Assembly (NCBI GenBank): GCA_014898415.1
Contig: RCTD01000007.1
Span: 1 to 64,000, forward strand
From: Stromatinia cepivora
Lineage: Eukaryota > Ascomycota > Leotiomycetes > Helotiales > Sclerotiniaceae
Length of the DNA stretch: 64,000 bases
Direction: 5' to 3'
Positions 36,897 through 48,386 of this stretch are shown piece by piece; within the stretch, counting starts at the first letter, position 1; the number at the start of each line of letters is the position of its first letter. Below the pieces are notes generated by a model. The model was given only the letters and a program-made list of their open reading frames with translations, was not told where the DNA came from and did no database searches. A program made the translations under genes and the position numbers.

Positions 36897-39800
36897 ATCC
36901 GTAGCACTTGGCCTATTGATACAGGAGGTAAAATTATTTGGTTATAGAAATATTTCAAGGCATTTGGGGATGAAAGTGAACCTCGCTTGTTATTTATTTG
37001 CAGCCTTGCGCTAAATTTTGCGCTTTGAAGACATAGCTTCAGGGGCACGAGCCACACTATAACTCGTATAATCCATCCATATCATTCATCACTTTGAACA
37101 ATAGAAAACACTCAAAACAACAGCATGAGGAATTTTTATCTACATCCTTCTGCTGCCTCATGAATACCGAAATGAAGCACTTCTCATAGAGAATTCATCA
37201 TACCATCAATGTCTGCATGTCAATTAAGAATAGTTAGGAATATCTCGAATTAGCACCAAGACTTCATTCCTTGAGTTCAAGTGAACTAGCATGAAACCTC
37301 TCAGCTCAATAATCATTCGGAGAGCCCTCTTTCCTGGGGAAAATGGTATTATCATCATCTTTAATAGAACGGTATGAGCACCTGTAGAGTCAGATAGGAT
37401 TTTGCCTTTCTGACGAGCATTCAGATGGTTAGAACACAGCAGTAGACTATTACTCCGTTCTAAATAGCTGCGGAAATGTTCCTGTTATTTTCGACTGCTA
37501 GACGGTATTTTACGTGTAGAACAAGAGCCTGCAAATGCTTGGTGGGAACTCCATGACTCTATTTCCTTTCCGTAGGTCAACAAACACCAATAGCGTAGGT
37601 CCAGCGATGGAAATTAGAGGCAAATTGCTGCGGTAATCCGTCTCTGGGGCCAAGATTAAGGATGTAGGCTGCACCGATAGCGGTAAACCAGAAATATAGT
37701 GATTAGCAACATTACTTAAGATATCTTCAAGGATTTGTGACAGACAGTTGTACAACAACGACAAGGTCTTTCGATATACCCGGAGATAGGGACTTGGTCG
37801 AGCGATGACGGACCTTGAGACCTTTGCGGTGTAATGCCACCAAAGAAGGATGATCCATAGACCGATAGCTGAATGGTAACTCTAGCCTGCGGTTCTGACG
37901 CAAAGCTTGTGGGATATAGTAGATGGAGGTGCATGAGAGTCGACTTGCTAAAGCCGCCATCAAAAACACATCGTAGAAGAATCTGAGAGGCTAGCTACAA
38001 ATAGTGAAATTGATTTAGCTTCTATGATTAGTGAGTGATAACAATGACTATGTATTTAATGCAAATTAAAGAACTACCGTCAGTCAGGAATATAGTTTTG
38101 CAGTAGCTATTCTTATGAATGTTGTTTTAGTCCTGACTCAAAGAAAGCCACTTGAGGAAATTATGAACAATCTTGCATAGTCTCAAAGAGCATCGTATGT
38201 ACTGCGACAGAGATATATAGGATATCTACAAGACACTAACAGGAAGTTATAAGGTCAACCAACGCATCCCAATACCATAAAGGCAGTCACAGACGTCAAG
38301 AAAGTTCAGTGTGGGCGCAGTCTGCAGACGCGCCGTTCGCCAACCCTTCAATAAGCTTTGCAACAGCATATTTTCGATCGTGAGGGAACTGAACGAACAT
38401 AAATATGAACGAGTAGCATCACATATTTGCGCTTCACATTCATTGATATTTCAGGCGCAGCTGCTCTTTTACTCAAGAAAAACTACTATGGTGTTGTCGC
38501 TGAAAGTATGTATGTATGTCTGTGACTGAAAACGAAACACAGCCATTTCTCCCACCTGTGCGGAAAAATTGGTGTCGAAGACCTATCCCAACAAAGCCAA
38601 CTGCGTTTAATTGGGGGGAAGTAAGCCCCTACGCTCAGTTTTGACAATCGAGTGGGCTAACTTACTTTATCTAAAATTCCATTTCTTTCATCCGTCGCAT
38701 GCCACTATCACATTCCACAATGAGACCCCTTCGCTGGAATAAGATACGAATCAACAGGAGCTGAAAGCTATTATACTCCGGTTGGCGGATGAGCTTTGAT
38801 TTCAAAAGTTAAGAAAGTGTACTATTGTACTCTTTATAAAGCACTAAGCCTCAATACATTTATGATCGACTATTCATTGACTATAGAATGTCTGATTATG
38901 ATATTTCCAAAGGATAGGGAACGAGTATCGCATTGTTGAGAACTACTAGAAGTATCGTATAAGGAGGAGGAAGCGTGGTAAGATTCACCAATCTATTTGG
39001 TCTGTGGAACCCTAAAGGTAGCAGGGAGCTGCTAGTTTAGATGGGTCTTGGGTTAAGGAAGAAGCCAGAGGCAATCATTAGTAAACTAAAGGTCGCGGAA
39101 TGAGAAGAAAACACAGGAAGAATCTTCAAGTGAAAATTATTTGTCATTCAAGATTTGAGGAACAAACTCACAATCTCGAAACTCCTGCCTCACCTCCACC
39201 TCCACCACAACTCTTCCAATCAAGTATCTTCTCTAAAGACCCAATTCACTCTTGGGTTTAAATCCGCAGCATGTTCCCATTCAGATGGCTTTCATTCTTA
39301 ATCATATTACTAGAATACATCTCACAGCATATATAGAATGAAGCTAGATTAATTTGAAGCTGACACCAGGAGAGACAACAATTGCTTCCAAAATGTCAAC
39401 GCATCTTAATAGATATATACTACCAGAGAACATCATCCACTACTATACTATTGTTATAGATATCCTTATGAGACCAGAGTTGTCTCCAGTAGCAAGGAGA
39501 GTTGGTAAAAAGACCTAACAAAGTTTGAACAGTAAGCGAATGTCGTACTGTATACTCGTCTAATCTCGCAACATCGTCATATACGGGAATATTCGACAAT
39601 ATTGCAAACATCCAAGATATTGTCATCTAAAGTTAACAGTTTCACTCCGGTTCATCTTAAATAAAAATAAATGAGTCATAGCTGCCGTACTTGAAAGTGG
39701 TTGTTGTGGAAATGAAATTGTCTAAGCCTCCAACCAGAATACATTCACTACGCGACAATTACAACAACAATGAGCAAGTTTTTTCCCACAGCTTTACCAA

Positions 39801-39990
39801 TTATAACATTCTCAACAATACATTATTCACCTTCATCTCACTAGCGTGCACTATCAAGATTTGATTCTGTACACTTAAAGACTTCCACTCTTCAACCAAC
39901 TCCATCTATCTTACAACTCCATAACAAGACCCAACTTGACAAACACAAATTTTTCCCAGCCCTTTTGATACTTCACAACATATTCAAAGC
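36897..39990. other. Gene-poor 3.1-kb region
   Basis: Short, scattered ORFs only. A minus-strand 84-codon stretch at 37764-37510 (LLYNCLSQILEDILSNVANHY) and overlapping frames to 37970 look like a possible decayed gene, but I cannot name a family. No RNA gene or long repeat recognised. Confidence 0.45.
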
Positions 39991-40058
39991 CTTCTGAAGT
40001 TATTAGAACCGTGTTAAGAGATTAATCTTGATACCGATCAACCTTGTTGCCGTTACGA

Positions 40059-40132
40059 GTAAGTCTTTCGATCTATCCATGGTTGGTCGTACACTATTTA
40101 TCACGCACTTTGCTAATTGATCACATCAACAG
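40059..40132 (+). other. Probable 5'UTR intron 1 of the coiled-coil gene
   Basis: Donor GTAAGTC at 40059, branch-like tgctaattga, acceptor caacAG ending at 40132; 74 nt. It lies upstream of the ATG at 40300 and resembles the next intron. Confidence 0.6.
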
Positions 40133-40220
40133 AGCGCATTATCCACAATAACATAGCCCTTCCATACTTAGCATACATTTTTGATCGTCAAACACATTGT
40201 AATCAGTACGAACGTCAAGG

Positions 40221-40291
40221 GTAAGTTTCCTTGTTTCGTTCACAGTCGCGCACTACTTATTGCGCAATTGGCTAATCAATTTTACAAATAG
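40221..40291 (+). other. Probable 5'UTR intron 2 of the coiled-coil gene
   Basis: Donor GTAAGTTT at 40221, branch-like ggctaatcaa, acceptor aaatAG ending at 40291; 71 nt. It ends nine bases before the start codon. Confidence 0.65.
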
Positions 40292-40299
40292 GGAACATC

Positions 40300-42979
40300 A
40301 TGTCGAATAACATGGACAAATTCGTACCAACTACGCCACCAGCCCTTTTCGTTCCACATAAGAAAGAAACTCAGCCTAAGCTCTCGCTGAGCGAAATGCT
40401 TGCCGCCAAACAAGCTGCGAAATCACCTCTCAAACAAGCTGTCGCAGATTCTGAGATGTCAGGAACTGCTAATACTACTGTTACTTCTGGTATTTTCTTG
40501 AATCCCAGTATTATATGATCTTGTGCTAATTAGTCAAGCATTTGGTGCTGCTAGTAATGCTATGGCTCTCGATGTCGAAGAAAGAACACGTAAGCTTGAA
40601 AAAGATCTCAAACGACTCACTCACGAGCAGAATGAGTCTTTGAAGGAGTTGAAGAGAGAAAAAGCTATTAATGCGAGAACAGTCGCAGAGCTCACTGCGG
40701 CACTCAAAACTGCTGAAGAGAGCAATGCAATGGCAATCGCAGAGCTTACTGCGGCAATTAAAACTGCTGAGGAAGAGAAAAATGAGATTGAAAAGACCTA
40801 TAACATCGTTTTCGGTGCTCTCACTAAGGCAAACGACACAGCGGATGAGGCTAACTATCATGCTGATCAATGCGACGAGCAAGTCAAGGAGCTAAAGACC
40901 ACGGTTTCACGCTTAGAGAACGAAAAAAAGATTCAAAACACCATGAACCGTCGCTTCAACCAGATGACAAAGGGCCTGAAGTTAGAGGTTGAAAGCCTCG
41001 AAGAGGACGTTGATAATAAGAATGAAGAGATCCAGGCAGCAAGGGGCGAACTCGAAACGAAGACTAAAGAATTACAGGCAGCGCAAAACGAACTCGAAGC
41101 TGTCAGGATGGAAGCTTTCCAAATCTCGGACGCAGGTGACCGTTCCAGAATTCTTGAGGAGCATCAACAACTTGTCAATGAATTCCAAAAACTGGAGGAC
41201 GAGAAGGCAAAATTGATGTTTGAGGGCCAGACCATCATGGATGAGCGAAACCAGCTCAAACTACAGCTTAGCGATGCTAATATCCAAGTCAACACACTAC
41301 AACAAGATCTCGTAAGAGTTCGGACCGAAATTACACAAGCCCAGCCTCATCTTTGGGAGCTGCAGCAGGCAGCAGACAGAGCTACTGCCCTGGATCTCGA
41401 CAACAAGTCTCTCACAGAAAAGCTCGAGCAATCCAATCGTGACCTTGCACAAATCAAGCTTGACCATGCACAAGCTATCGAAGCTAAAGACCAGATTATA
41501 TCCGACAGCAATCACGCTCTTCTTGATTCGAATTTCAAAGATACTTCCAACGTACAGAACGAGCTCCGCAAGTCGATTGAGGAACTTCAAGCCAAGAATT
41601 CCTTTCAAGCGGCCACTCATCAGCACGAGATCGCTGCGTATGAAGCCAAGATTGCCGAGCTTTCTGAAGGTCAGGAAAAAGAGTTGCTTTCTCTGCGGGA
41701 TTCCTACCAACGCATTGTCACTAACAAGGAGGAGACAATTGCTCAAGCACAAGCACAAGCTGAATCTGCTTCTAAAGACTTGGCTTCTGTCAAACTCGAT
41801 CTGTCAAATGGCAGGGAATGTGCTGATGCTCTCCAATTGAAAGTCAACACACTCCAAGGCCACCTCGGTGCTTCCCGCAAGATTGTGCTTGCTCTTCAAA
41901 GTGAAGCAAAACATGTGCGGACTGGATTCGATGTTCTTCAAGACGAGATGACCTCGACGCGAACTTTCATCGGCAACATCAGCCGAAAGATAGAATCAGC
42001 CAAGAAGCAGTTGGCGGAGAAGGAAGAAGAGCTTGCGGCCGAAAAGGGCGCTCACGAGGCTACGAAGGGCATGCATGCTGCTGCCATCAATCAACTTGCC
42101 AAAGATAGACACAGCTCAAATTCTTTCGTCACTGCTAGTAGCAGACAGCAAAAGCCTGTCCCACGCCGCACTGCCTTACGCCCTATCGGACCGCCAATTA
42201 TCGATGAAGAGGAACCTGAATTCCTGAATGAGGATCCAATTTCCCCAGTTCGTCCCGTCGTCAGACGCTGCATGAGCATAGTACCGGAACCTACCGCCCC
42301 TTTTCTAGATTTTGACGAAGGATTTTTCATGTCCAATCTTCAGGACCATATGGATTATGCTAAAGCTAAAACTAGAAGGCTAAATAAGCTGAGCGTTTCG
42401 AAGATTCAAACCATAGAGATCAAACCTGCTGAGGTTTTCGTTTCCGATTCTATTCCCAAGGTAGACGAGCCTATCGTCAAGGTTGACCTACCACAGGCGA
42501 CTGAGAAAGAAAAGCAAGATGCAGAAGCTCCTACATCTTCATCAATGGTTGTTGTGGCAGCAGTTTCTAGGAAGAAACATGTCAGAACTCCCACTGCAAT
42601 GACCCGCTTCTCCCTTCTCGTCTTCCTCCTCTTCCTTATCTCTTTCATCGCCATGTCCACAAAGGTAGCTCCTGCCCACCAAGGACCAGTTTTGTCAATT
42701 GGAATGGCAAGAGTAGCTGCCGTGACTCCGCCACCGCTTATTTCCACGGCTGTCTCCACAGATCCCATGGTGGCTACGGTGACCACAATCTCTGTAGAAG
42801 AGCCCAAGTCTACAGAGCTAGTAGGTCCCGTTTCTTGGGACAAATTTCCTTTACAAGTACTCTATCCTACCAGAATATTGCACCTCGGTGAACGAGTCCT
42901 TGAGAGTACCTTCCATTACTGGAAGGTTTTCGAGGTTCGTATCCTCCGAGTCGTCAATCTTTTCCGCCGTGGTGGTTAG
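40300..42979 (+). CDS. Long coiled-coil protein with a single C-terminal transmembrane segment
   Basis: Function not recognised. Exon 1 is 40300-40489 (MSNNMDKFVPTTPPALFVPH...TVTS) and exon 2 is 40539-42979; joined, 2,631 nt, 876 aa. The frame requires the acceptor CAAG at 40538: the nearer TAG at 40533 is too close to the GCTAAT branch site and gives the wrong frame. Residues about 75-620 are charged heptad-rich coiled coil with internal repeats (AELTAALKTAEESNAMAIA; AELTAAIKTAEE). A proline-containing linker follows (RRTALRPIGPPIIDEEEPEF), then a hydrophobic helix at about 753-772 (FSLLVFLLFLISFIAM) and about 104 residues beyond it. This layout suggests a membrane-anchored tether at the ER, nuclear envelope or Golgi; inference only. 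Confidence 0.8.
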
Positions 42980-43349
42980 ACCACAGAGTTTTTGGCAAGT
43001 TTTTACTGTGCCACCATGCATGCTTTAATAAGCCGTTGGTACAGTCCAAAAAGTTCCACCGATCTGATTTAAATACTGGTTATTCTTTTGGTATCATTGT
43101 ACTTGTTAACTGACAAGCCTCACCGTTCTCTGCTCCCTCAAAGGCTGAGAAGACGGTCCACGCTTCTATTTACTTGATAATTCCTACTGCTAGATCGTAC
43201 TCGCAATACACTCCTATCTGGCGCCAAGGTATACTTACTATTACCACCCCGACTTCTTCTAAAACGACGAGGCATCAAGACGGTACACAATGCGTTCACT
43301 CCAATCTCCACTTCTATTTTTGCGAACTTCAGATCGGTACACATTAACT

Positions 43350-43545
43350 TGTGCCATCTTCGTCAACTTCACTTGAGTGTTTTCCCATTTCGATTGTTCA
43401 TCGCCAAATTTATGTTTCTGAACTTCTTCAAAGCCTCATTTCGACCCCAACCTACTACATTCCTATTGTTCACATTGCGTTGAAAAGGAGTAGTAGGCCT
43501 AGAAATGAATACAAGCATGGGGGCATGGAGCACGACAGGAACATA
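43350..43545. repeat. Dispersed repeat family, copy 1
   Basis: Contains tcaaagcctcatttcgaccc at 43428-43447 and, 70-80 bp on, cctagaaatgaatacaagca plus tgggggcatggagcacgaca ending at about 43540. The same two blocks recur in the same order at 43776-43915 and 45432-45530. Confidence 0.7.
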
Positions 43546-43739
43546 GATATTGGTGATGATACAATCGAAGGGTGGGAAAACACTCGAGTTTGTTGACTAT
43601 GACAGTACGTTAGCAATAGCGTGGAGAAATTCAAGTATGAAAGGCATTCTCGCATGTTCAAAGTGTCGTCCCTCAAAGACTTGGACCACCTGTGCCGAAA
43701 AAAACACTTCCTTCTCTCCTAAAGTCTTTAAACTTCCAA

Positions 43740-43915
43740 AATTTCCACCTGCATCACAAATCCACTGCTTCCGAAATACCTCAAAGCCTTATTTCGACCC
43801 CAACCTGCACCACTTCCACGAATCGCATCGCATCACGATGTCACGATGCAATGGAAAGATAGGGCAGGCCTAGAAATAAATACAAGAATGGGGGTATGAG
43901 GCACGACAGCAGCAT
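43740..43915. repeat. Dispersed repeat family, copy 2
   Basis: Blocks ctcaaagccttatttcgacc (about 43781) and cctagaaataaatacaagaa, then tgggggtatgaggcacgaca (43870-43910). It shares about 80% of bases with copies 1 and 3 by eye in these blocks. Confidence 0.7.
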
Positions 43916-43933
43916 AGGATTCTTTTTCCGATA

Positions 43934-44124
43934 GTTGCCCCGTGAGTTTAGTGGAATGGTTAGGACTTCAGACTACGAGCAACCCTGAAACCTGCCTTGT
44001 GGTTCATGACTTCAATTGAATCTTCAAGTCATTGTGAATCTCAAGTTACTTCGTTTATCAAAAATTGGTGGCCCGCGCTTGATAAAGCTCATACTCACTC
44101 ACTCACTCACTCACTCACTCACTC
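43934..44124 (+). repeat. tRNA-like/SINE-like segment ending in an (ACTC)n tract
   Basis: The head has a pol III A-box-like match (gagtttagtgg at about 43953), a hairpin-like ttcag...ctgaa pair in the position of an anticodon arm, and a poor B-box-like ggttcatgactt. Unrelated sequence and (ACTC)n at 44091-44124 follow. This is the build of a tRNA-derived SINE, but the B box is weak and no second copy was seen in the window. Confidence 0.35.
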
Positions 44125-45399
44125 CCTTCATCACCAAGTCTTGAGATAATTGTAACTTTTATCTCACAAAGCAGCAAGCAGAAGAGGAAAGTCACTTAAT
44201 AATTTTCCGGACCTTTCGATTTGCCGAAACATGTCGATAGCCATACCAGCGATTTTCTGGTACCGAAAGGCTTTCCGATCGCAATAGCTTCTTCTCTTAG
44301 ATGGAAGCAATAACCGGGAATCGATCATGCCAGCGCCTGTGTTGACCTGGTCCAAGTATGTTCGCACTCCCTTGCTTTACCACATCAATTATTACGAATT
44401 AAAATCAACATACATGCCATTTACCGCCAATGAGACACCACGTCCGGTGTCGTTCGATGTACGTCGTCATGCGGGAAATTCGGTAGTTATACTATTAAAG
44501 GTGCACGTCGCCCTTCGCTTGGCTGCTGGGCTGTGCGGTTCACACGTGTTTGAAGTTCGCTAGCTCGGTCGTCTCTACAGGCATATGTCATCATATTTTG
44601 AATTAGGAGACACCTCATTTGCACCATTTTGAGGTCCCTGATACTAGCAGTCTTGGCGTTGGAATAAAATTCATGCCAGCTGGAAGTAAGAAGGAGGTAT
44701 TCGCATGGTGAAAGCTGGGAATGGGTCCACAAGAGGAGCTACAAGCATTGTACTCAACTTGAAGCCAATTAAAACGCCACTGGTATGTCTCGTGAGAGAT
44801 TCCACTCATCTAAGATTTGCTAACACTCGGAAGCAGGAATACCTCATACTGGGCACCTTTAAAGCGAATACCATGACATTTGTCTTTCGGGATCATATCC
44901 TAAAGCTGACAGCTGACAGACATTTAAGGAACGTGTCACGCCTCCTCGGATACCATCACCTGTTTATTGGTTATTTTGATGAACCATAGGCACTTCAATG
45001 CTTTATCAAAACAAGAATCTTCGGAGTACTCTGGAGCCTTTTGATACACCGCACTCCGATGTGCGCCTAAGGTCTGACCGTTCTGAAAGGTCCCCATAAC
45101 GCTCCGAACGCCACACAGCTCGGTGCCCAAAAGAAACCGAAATGTCATGAGCACTCCCTCAAGATCATTCAGTACAAGCCTCTCAACAGCATGAGAATCA
45201 TCCACCTATAATACGCCTTGCATCGAATTGGCACAAATCATCCTTAGAAGACGGACGCGTCTTTAATGATAAGAGATTTGTGCAACTTCTTTGTAAGGTA
45301 TTTTTTCCATGATTTTTTTGCGAAGCTCCCTTTCTCCATAACATCCCACCAATCAGTTGCGAGGAGGCACCTTCCAAACCTTATTTAGACTTCAATATC

Positions 45400-45530
45400 A
45401 ACTTCAACTTCCAAATTCGTTCTTCCGAACTACCTCATAGCATTATTTCGACCCCACCTACTCTTCCCCGCAAAGGAAGAGTAGGCCTAGAAATAAACAC
45501 AATGACGGGGGCATGAGCACGACAGAAGAA
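45400..45530. repeat. Dispersed repeat family, copy 3
   Basis: Blocks tagcattatttcgaccccac (about 45437) and gcctagaaataaacacaatg, then acgggggcatgagcacgaca (45486-45526), in the same order as copies 1 and 2 with a shorter spacer. Confidence 0.65.
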
Positions 45531-45719
45531 CGAAATATTTGGTAGTTGCAAGTGGATATGTGCAAGGATTTATAGGTAGGATGGAATGCTTGAATGGGAG
45601 CGCATTCTTATGGATGAGCAAGAGCTTTCGAGCTATGGTTGTAGGATTTCTGAACCTTCTCCGGGATCGGCGTCAACAGATACGCGTCATGAAACGGATG
45701 GACCACGCGCGTAAATTCT

Positions 45720-46085
45720 CATCCCATTTGGCAAGGGATTACTTTACAACCTTTTGTTCTGCTATCAGGACACTTTAACACGACGAAGGAAGGCGAAAGT
45801 TAGATGCCCCCTTCGGCAAGGCTGCATGATACACAGCAGTCTCTCATTAGAAACATTAATGGAGGCGAATGCAAAGAATATTCCGTCTGGCAAGGACTAT
45901 TCTCATGCACCAGCATTCGCGCCAGTGGAAGAATTACGACGGAAGAAACGTGAAACGTAGATGCTCCCTTTGGCAAGGTGGTACTCTCATACACCAGTTT
46001 CTTCTGCTCTAAAAATCAACAAAAGCGAAGCAAAGTTGCAAAAGATGCTCCCTTTGGCAAGGAGGTACTCTTACGCACTGTGCTA
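45720..46085. repeat. Degenerate tandem repeat, unit about 80 bp, five copies
   Basis: The core tgctccctttggcaagg, followed by a variant of tactctcatacaccag, recurs at about 45722, 45803, 45879, 45959 and 46045, a spacing of 76-86 bp. The last two copies are closest. Several frames stay open through it by chance of unit composition; I do not call a gene. Confidence 0.65.
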
Positions 46086-46626
46086 TCATGCTTTTATCAC
46101 CATTTTATTTTATGGAGGAATGGAGGAGTTTAGACTTCGCAGGAATGATTGTTTCCAATCTGCAGTAATTAACGGGTTACTGGCATTGGTTGGTGGTATG
46201 CGATGGAGTTGTGGGGACGAAGACCACTTGGCAGAAGAAAAAAGCGTTGCGAGTTAGACTTTTTTGAAGTATGGGTGGATATGGAACTTGTAGACACAAA
46301 TGGTGTGAATCCTGGCGAGTAGTAGCGGCTCTGCAGGTACTGGAGAGGGTTTTTCTGTTATCACAGAAGTCAGATGATGTTTCTGGCTTGGGTTTGGTTT
46401 GTACTGGAGTTTACGCTTTTGAATTTGCGATTTGTTTTCCTTGGTATGGTGTTAGAGTATTTAGTTTTCTTCGGCAGTCTTGAAAGATGATGTAGGACTA
46501 CAATCTTGAGAGTAACCTTAGTGTTTAAGCTGCGAATCGTAGGACCCTAATGAGAATATCCTCGAGCATTTTAGAATGGAGTTTGTGCTAGTGATATATC
46601 GTTCCTCTCGTCACTAATGTTCCTCG
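46086..46626. other. Intergenic, no feature seen
   Basis: Short ORFs only, for example 46271-46483 on the plus strand; no recognisable domain. Confidence 0.4.
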
Positions 46627-46968
46627 TCATTCGGATTTTGCTCTCCATAACGTTTCTGCAGCGGCTAGCATACATGCTATATGCATATCGTGTCCATAAG
46701 CATGCATCCACATCTTTTTCAATGCCTCTAAACCAGCACGAAGCAGAACTGTAGGTCCAGAGTAGTTCTTCAAAACCCCGATCAGGCCTTTGCCACCGAT
46801 GTCTGTACGGACATCAAAGCCTGTAAGCTTTTCAAGGAATGTGGCTGTCGTTCTAGCAGCCAGATTTTCTTGAAGTGACAATCCTGGGTTTTGGTGGAGA
46901 TGTTTGTAGATAGTTTCATAGCGGTAGAGGTCTGGTGTATACTCTTTGAGAAGAGCCGGAATATCCAT
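46627..46968 (-). pseudogene. Truncated M20-type amidohydrolase/peptidase fragment
   Basis: The 113-codon ORF matches the N-terminus of M20 amidohydrolases (hippurate hydrolase/IAA-amino-acid hydrolase type): LHQNPGLSLQENLAARTTAT, GFDVRTDIGGKGLIGVL, GPTVLLRA, then directly MWMHAYGHDMHIACMLAAAE. Family proteins have roughly 25 more residues between LLRA and the metal-binding M-H-A-C-G-H-D, including the D-x-D-A-L-P motif, and about 400 residues in total. Here that segment is replaced by a short GLEALKK, the metal-site Cys is Tyr, and the ORF stops after AAAETLWRAKSE. No C-terminal remainder is visible to the left. It is best read as a broken gene. Confidence 0.75.
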
Positions 46969-47517
46969 GGCTGCTTTTTATCGTAGCAGTCGAAAACCAC
47001 AGGTCAAACAGTTTAATTGCACGATTCAGCCAAAGATCTAAAAAGGTCCTAAATGGATCTTAGTGATTCAATTGTTGTTGCATCAAGTATGAAAATGAGT
47101 TAATGTAAGTAAAAAGCTTATTAGGGGTAAGGAAATCAGTTGATAAGCAAACATCCTGTCGGGAAGTGCGGGGTCTTGATGAATCGAGGAAATATGATTG
47201 GAAGGCGCTGTTCTCCTTCTTTGCCAGTTGATATCAAAGATACGGGGACCTTTGCTATTCCATCCTCTCTACAGTAAATAAAACTGTCAAGGACTACGCG
47301 CGGAGCTCTTCTCAAAGATAATAGAACATGTTGCGCATGTTGTGCATGTAAAACCTGGAAGCGGACAATTATCAACATGATTGGCTTATATATGAAGGAA
47401 TATGAAGTATTTTCGCGGACTGATGTGAATAGGCTTATATTCGTCATATGCATCGCAATACATGATTGTGCCGGCCCTCATCACTCGAGCAGTCTCACAC
47501 ATATTACGAAAGACAGT
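46969..47517. other. Intergenic, no feature seen
   Basis: About 550 bp between the amidohydrolase fragment and the SDR stop codon. Only short shadow ORFs. Confidence 0.4.
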
Positions 47518-48386
47518 CTACTTGTGATTCAATCCTCCTGCAAGTAACAAACTCTGACCAGTTGCATATCCAGTCTTGGCAAACATCATAACTGCATTCG
47601 AACATTCTTCCGGGGTGCCCAACCGATGCAGTGGAATCGTGTCAAGTAATCCAGGGGCAACATCGGCGTTTGGGATCATGCCTGTATTGCCAATCATCGC
47701 TGGAGCAACATCATTGACCGTAATCTTATACTCGGCAAGATGAAGTGATAAATTCTTCATCATCGACGTGAGGCCACCTTTTGATGCAGCATAATCTATG
47801 CACGTGTCAGTTAAGCAGCCGACGGAAAAATCCAAAAGGAGGTCGTACGACAGCCATTGATCCCAGCTCCATAGGCAGCTATACTCGAGATGAATATAAT
47901 TCTCCCCCACTTCTGTGCCTTCATTCCTTCGACAACACCTTTGACCAACAAGAACGATGCTCTCAAGTTAATGTTGAGCGTGTATTCGAATTCCTCTAAT
48001 GGAATATCGGATATGTCAACTATCCTCTTACCATATCCCGCATTTGATACTAAGATATCTACAGTTTGTCTGTCATGATCACGTTCAATTTCTTGAAAGA
48101 GATCTGAGATCTGTACCGGGGACCCCATATCGACTTGATGAATTGAGATGCGGAGATCTTTCCCAGACGATGTATAACGTAATTCATTCAGGAGGTTATC
48201 AATTGCATCTTTGGAGGTGGAATATGTGAGTGCGAGGTGAACGCCTTCTGCTGCAAATGCACGAGCACAAGCTGATCCTATTCTGTTACATTGTTATTAA
48301 GGTTTTGACAGTTGGGACGGTACGTTTTACCCTCCAGAGGCACCTGTGATCAGGGCAAGTCGATCTACCAGATTGTTATCAGCCAT
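47518..48386 (-). CDS. Short-chain dehydrogenase/reductase (FabG-like)
   Basis: An NAD(P)-dependent SDR resembling 3-oxoacyl-ACP reductases; substrate unknown. Exons 48386-48331, 48282-47849 and 47795-47518 give 768 nt and 255 aa. Cofactor motif TGASGGIGSACA (about 14-25, across intron 1), LVSNAGYGK, the active-site Ser in FISSIAAYGAG and YxxxK as YAASK, with GINGC before it across intron 2. The C-terminus is LLLAGGLNHK. Intron 2 has a GTACGA donor, a CTTAACTGAC branch and a CATAG acceptor; an alternative donor four bases upstream would break the frame unless the GTCGTA site one codon earlier is used (Y instead of H at the junction). Confidence 0.9.

Larger units (their letters stand above)
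42980..45700. other. Repeat-rich intergenic region with no supported gene
   Basis: No convincing coding sequence. It contains three diverged copies of a paired repeat (see the repeat entries), a tRNA-like/SINE-like segment with an ACTC microsatellite, and scattered short ORFs. Confidence 0.5.
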
